Source: Bacillota bacterium (GTDB lineage: Bacteria > Bacillota > Clostridia > Tissierellales > Peptoniphilaceae). Taken from it: a stretch of 6,285 nucleotides of DNA. The translations under genes were made by a program, and so were the position numbers. The notes beneath the pieces are model-generated. The model was not told the DNA's origin, did no database searches, and was given only the letters and a program-made list of their open reading frames with translations. The DNA is taken from NCBI GenBank assembly GCA_023393715.1, contig JAEXCD010000030.1:1-6285 (forward strand), written 5' to 3'. Positions 5,419 through 6,285 of the stretch are shown here, one piece after another. The stretch's first letter is position 1, and the number at the start of each line of letters is the position of its first letter.

Positions 5419-6096
5419 TCAACGGTGCGCCTTTTGATAGGCATCGAGCAGCGTCTGCAGGCGCTGCGCATTCTCCCTTGTTTTTTTCGGAGAAAAAACA
5501 GCCGAGCCTGCAACGAGCCAGTCACAGCCTGCGTCGAGAACCGCCTCCATATTGCCTTCGTTGACTCCGCCGTCCACCTCCAGCACGATGTCGCGCCCGC
5601 TCGCATCGATCATCGAACGCAGGGCGCGGAGCTTGCCGATGCTCTGCGGAATAAAGCGCTGTCCGCCAAAGCCCGGATTGACGCTCATAACCAGAATCAG
5701 ATCGAGATCATCGAGCACGTAGCGAAGACATTCCGGCGGCGTCGCGGGATTGAGCGCAACACCCGCGCGCATTCCCAAGGAATGAATGCGCTGAATATCG
5801 CGGTGTAAATGTACGCAAGCCTCCTGATGTACGCTCACCACGCTGCAGCCCGCATCGGCCAGCGCTTCATAGAGAAAGGCCGGTTCGCGAACCATTAAAT
5901 GGCAATCAAAAACGAGATTCGTGACCTTGCGGATCGAAGCGATCACGCCCGAGCCGAAGGAGATATTGGGAACAAACTGTCCGTCCATGACGTCGAGATG
6001 GAGATGGGTGATGCCGCACTCCTCCACCCGACTCAGCTCCGCCTGTAATTCTGAAAAATCCGCCGAAAGCAGCGACGGAACCAGCTCCTTCTTCAT
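5419..6096 (-). CDS. rpe: Ribulose-phosphate 3-epimerase
   Basis: Rpe interconverts D-ribulose 5-phosphate and D-xylulose 5-phosphate in the cytosolic non-oxidative pentose phosphate pathway. The 225-residue TIM barrel is complete: PSLLSADF (7-14), HLHLDVMDGQFVPN (31-44, with metal ligand His33 and catalytic Asp35), DCHLMV (64-69, His66), VNPGFGGQ (139-146), VDGGV (174-178, second catalytic Asp175) and AGSAVF (196-201). The start at 6096 is preceded by AGGAGGT (6101-6107) with a short four-base spacer. This ribosome binding site lies inside the last codons of rsgA, and the rpe ATG overlaps the rsgA TGA by one base, so translation is probably coupled. There is nothing unusual in the protein. 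Confidence 0.97.
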   Translation of the reverse strand: MKKELVPSLLSADFSELQAELSRVEECGITHLHLDVMDGQFVPNISFGSGVIASIRKVTNLVFDCHLMVREPAFLYEALADAGCSVVSVHQEACVHLHRDIQRIHSLGMRAGVALNPATPPECLRYVLDDLDLILVMSVNPGFGGQRFIPQSIGKLRALRSMIDASGRDIVLEVDGGVNEGNMEAVLDAGCDWLVAGSAVFSPKKTRENAQRLQTLLDAYQKAHR

Positions 6097-6285
6097 CAGT
6101 ACCTCCTCTTTTCCTCGATTTCTTCAAAAAGCATACGGTAGCTCCGGTAGCGCTGCTCGTCGATTTCGCCCGCTTCGACCGCTGCCCGAACGGCACAGCC
6201 CGGCTCCCTTCGATGCGTGCAGTCCCGAAACCGGCACGCATCCTGACGCGCATGAATTTCGCGGAAGGCCGCTCGAAGCGCTAAC
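6096..6285 (-). CDS. rsgA: Ribosome small subunit-dependent GTPase RsgA, C-terminal 62 residues (partial, runs off the right edge)
   Basis: RsgA (YloQ/CpgA) is a circularly permuted GTPase that helps late 30S subunit maturation. Only its C-terminal zinc-binding domain is present. The diagnostic metal motif is complete, CRFRDCTHRREPGC, with spacing Cys-x4-Cys-x-His-x5-Cys, followed by AVRAAVEAGEI and the final helix RYRSYRMLFEEIEEK. The GTPase and OB-fold parts lie beyond the right edge. The frame ends in TGA at 6098-6096, whose final A is the first base of the rpe start codon. Confidence 0.93.
   Translation of the reverse strand, partial: LALRAAFREIHARQDACRFRDCTHRREPGCAVRAAVEAGEIDEQRYRSYRMLFEEIEEKRRY

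Noticed and set aside
5403..5606. N-terminal extension of the thiN frame into rpe
   Set aside because: The extra 68 residues overlap rpe out of frame and are not ThiN-like. The start at 5402 has a proper ribosome binding site.

Overview
The window looks like a stretch of Bacillota (Firmicutes) core chromosome of moderate, roughly balanced G+C. The evidence is the gene order. The series rsgA - rpe - thiN, an oppositely oriented rpmB, then yloU - fakA(yloV) - recG is the housekeeping locus known from Bacillus subtilis and many clostridia. Strong Shine-Dalgarno sequences (AGGAGG, AAAGGAGGTG), sigma-A-like promoters and a zinc-ribbon L28 agree with this. I cannot name the genus. No spoVM is seen between thiN and rpmB, and no sdaAB/sdaAA between fakA and recG, unlike in B. 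subtilis.

Left part (1-3525, minus strand). A tight operon is read right to left: yloU (Asp23/Gls24 family), fakA (DAK2-type fatty acid kinase subunit) and recG (helicase; its C-terminal quarter lies outside the window). The yloU stop codon overlaps the fakA ribosome binding site. recG starts one base after the fakA stop with no visible ribosome binding site of its own.

Middle (3526-4736). A 324-base intergenic region carries divergent promoter candidates. On the plus strand follow a 144-residue tautomerase-superfamily gene resembling cis-3-chloroacrylic acid dehalogenase, then rpmB with its own strong extended -10 promoter. The L28 protein is unusual: about 25 extra acidic residues follow the normal C-terminus. 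A 15-bp, bidirectional-looking terminator separates rpmB from the convergent thiN.

Right part (4737-6285, minus strand). A second tight operon holds rsgA (last 62 codons only), rpe and thiN: ribosome-assembly GTPase, ribulose-phosphate 3-epimerase and thiamine pyrophosphokinase. rsgA and rpe overlap by one base (TGATG).

Most of the window is ordinary housekeeping sequence. The parts worth a second look are the cis-CaaD-like tautomerase, which keeps Pro1/His28/Arg70/Arg73 but has lost the Tyr103 and Glu114 equivalents and sits between yloU and rpmB, and the acidic tail on L28. I found no CRISPR array, transposon, tRNA, rRNA or recognisable riboswitch.
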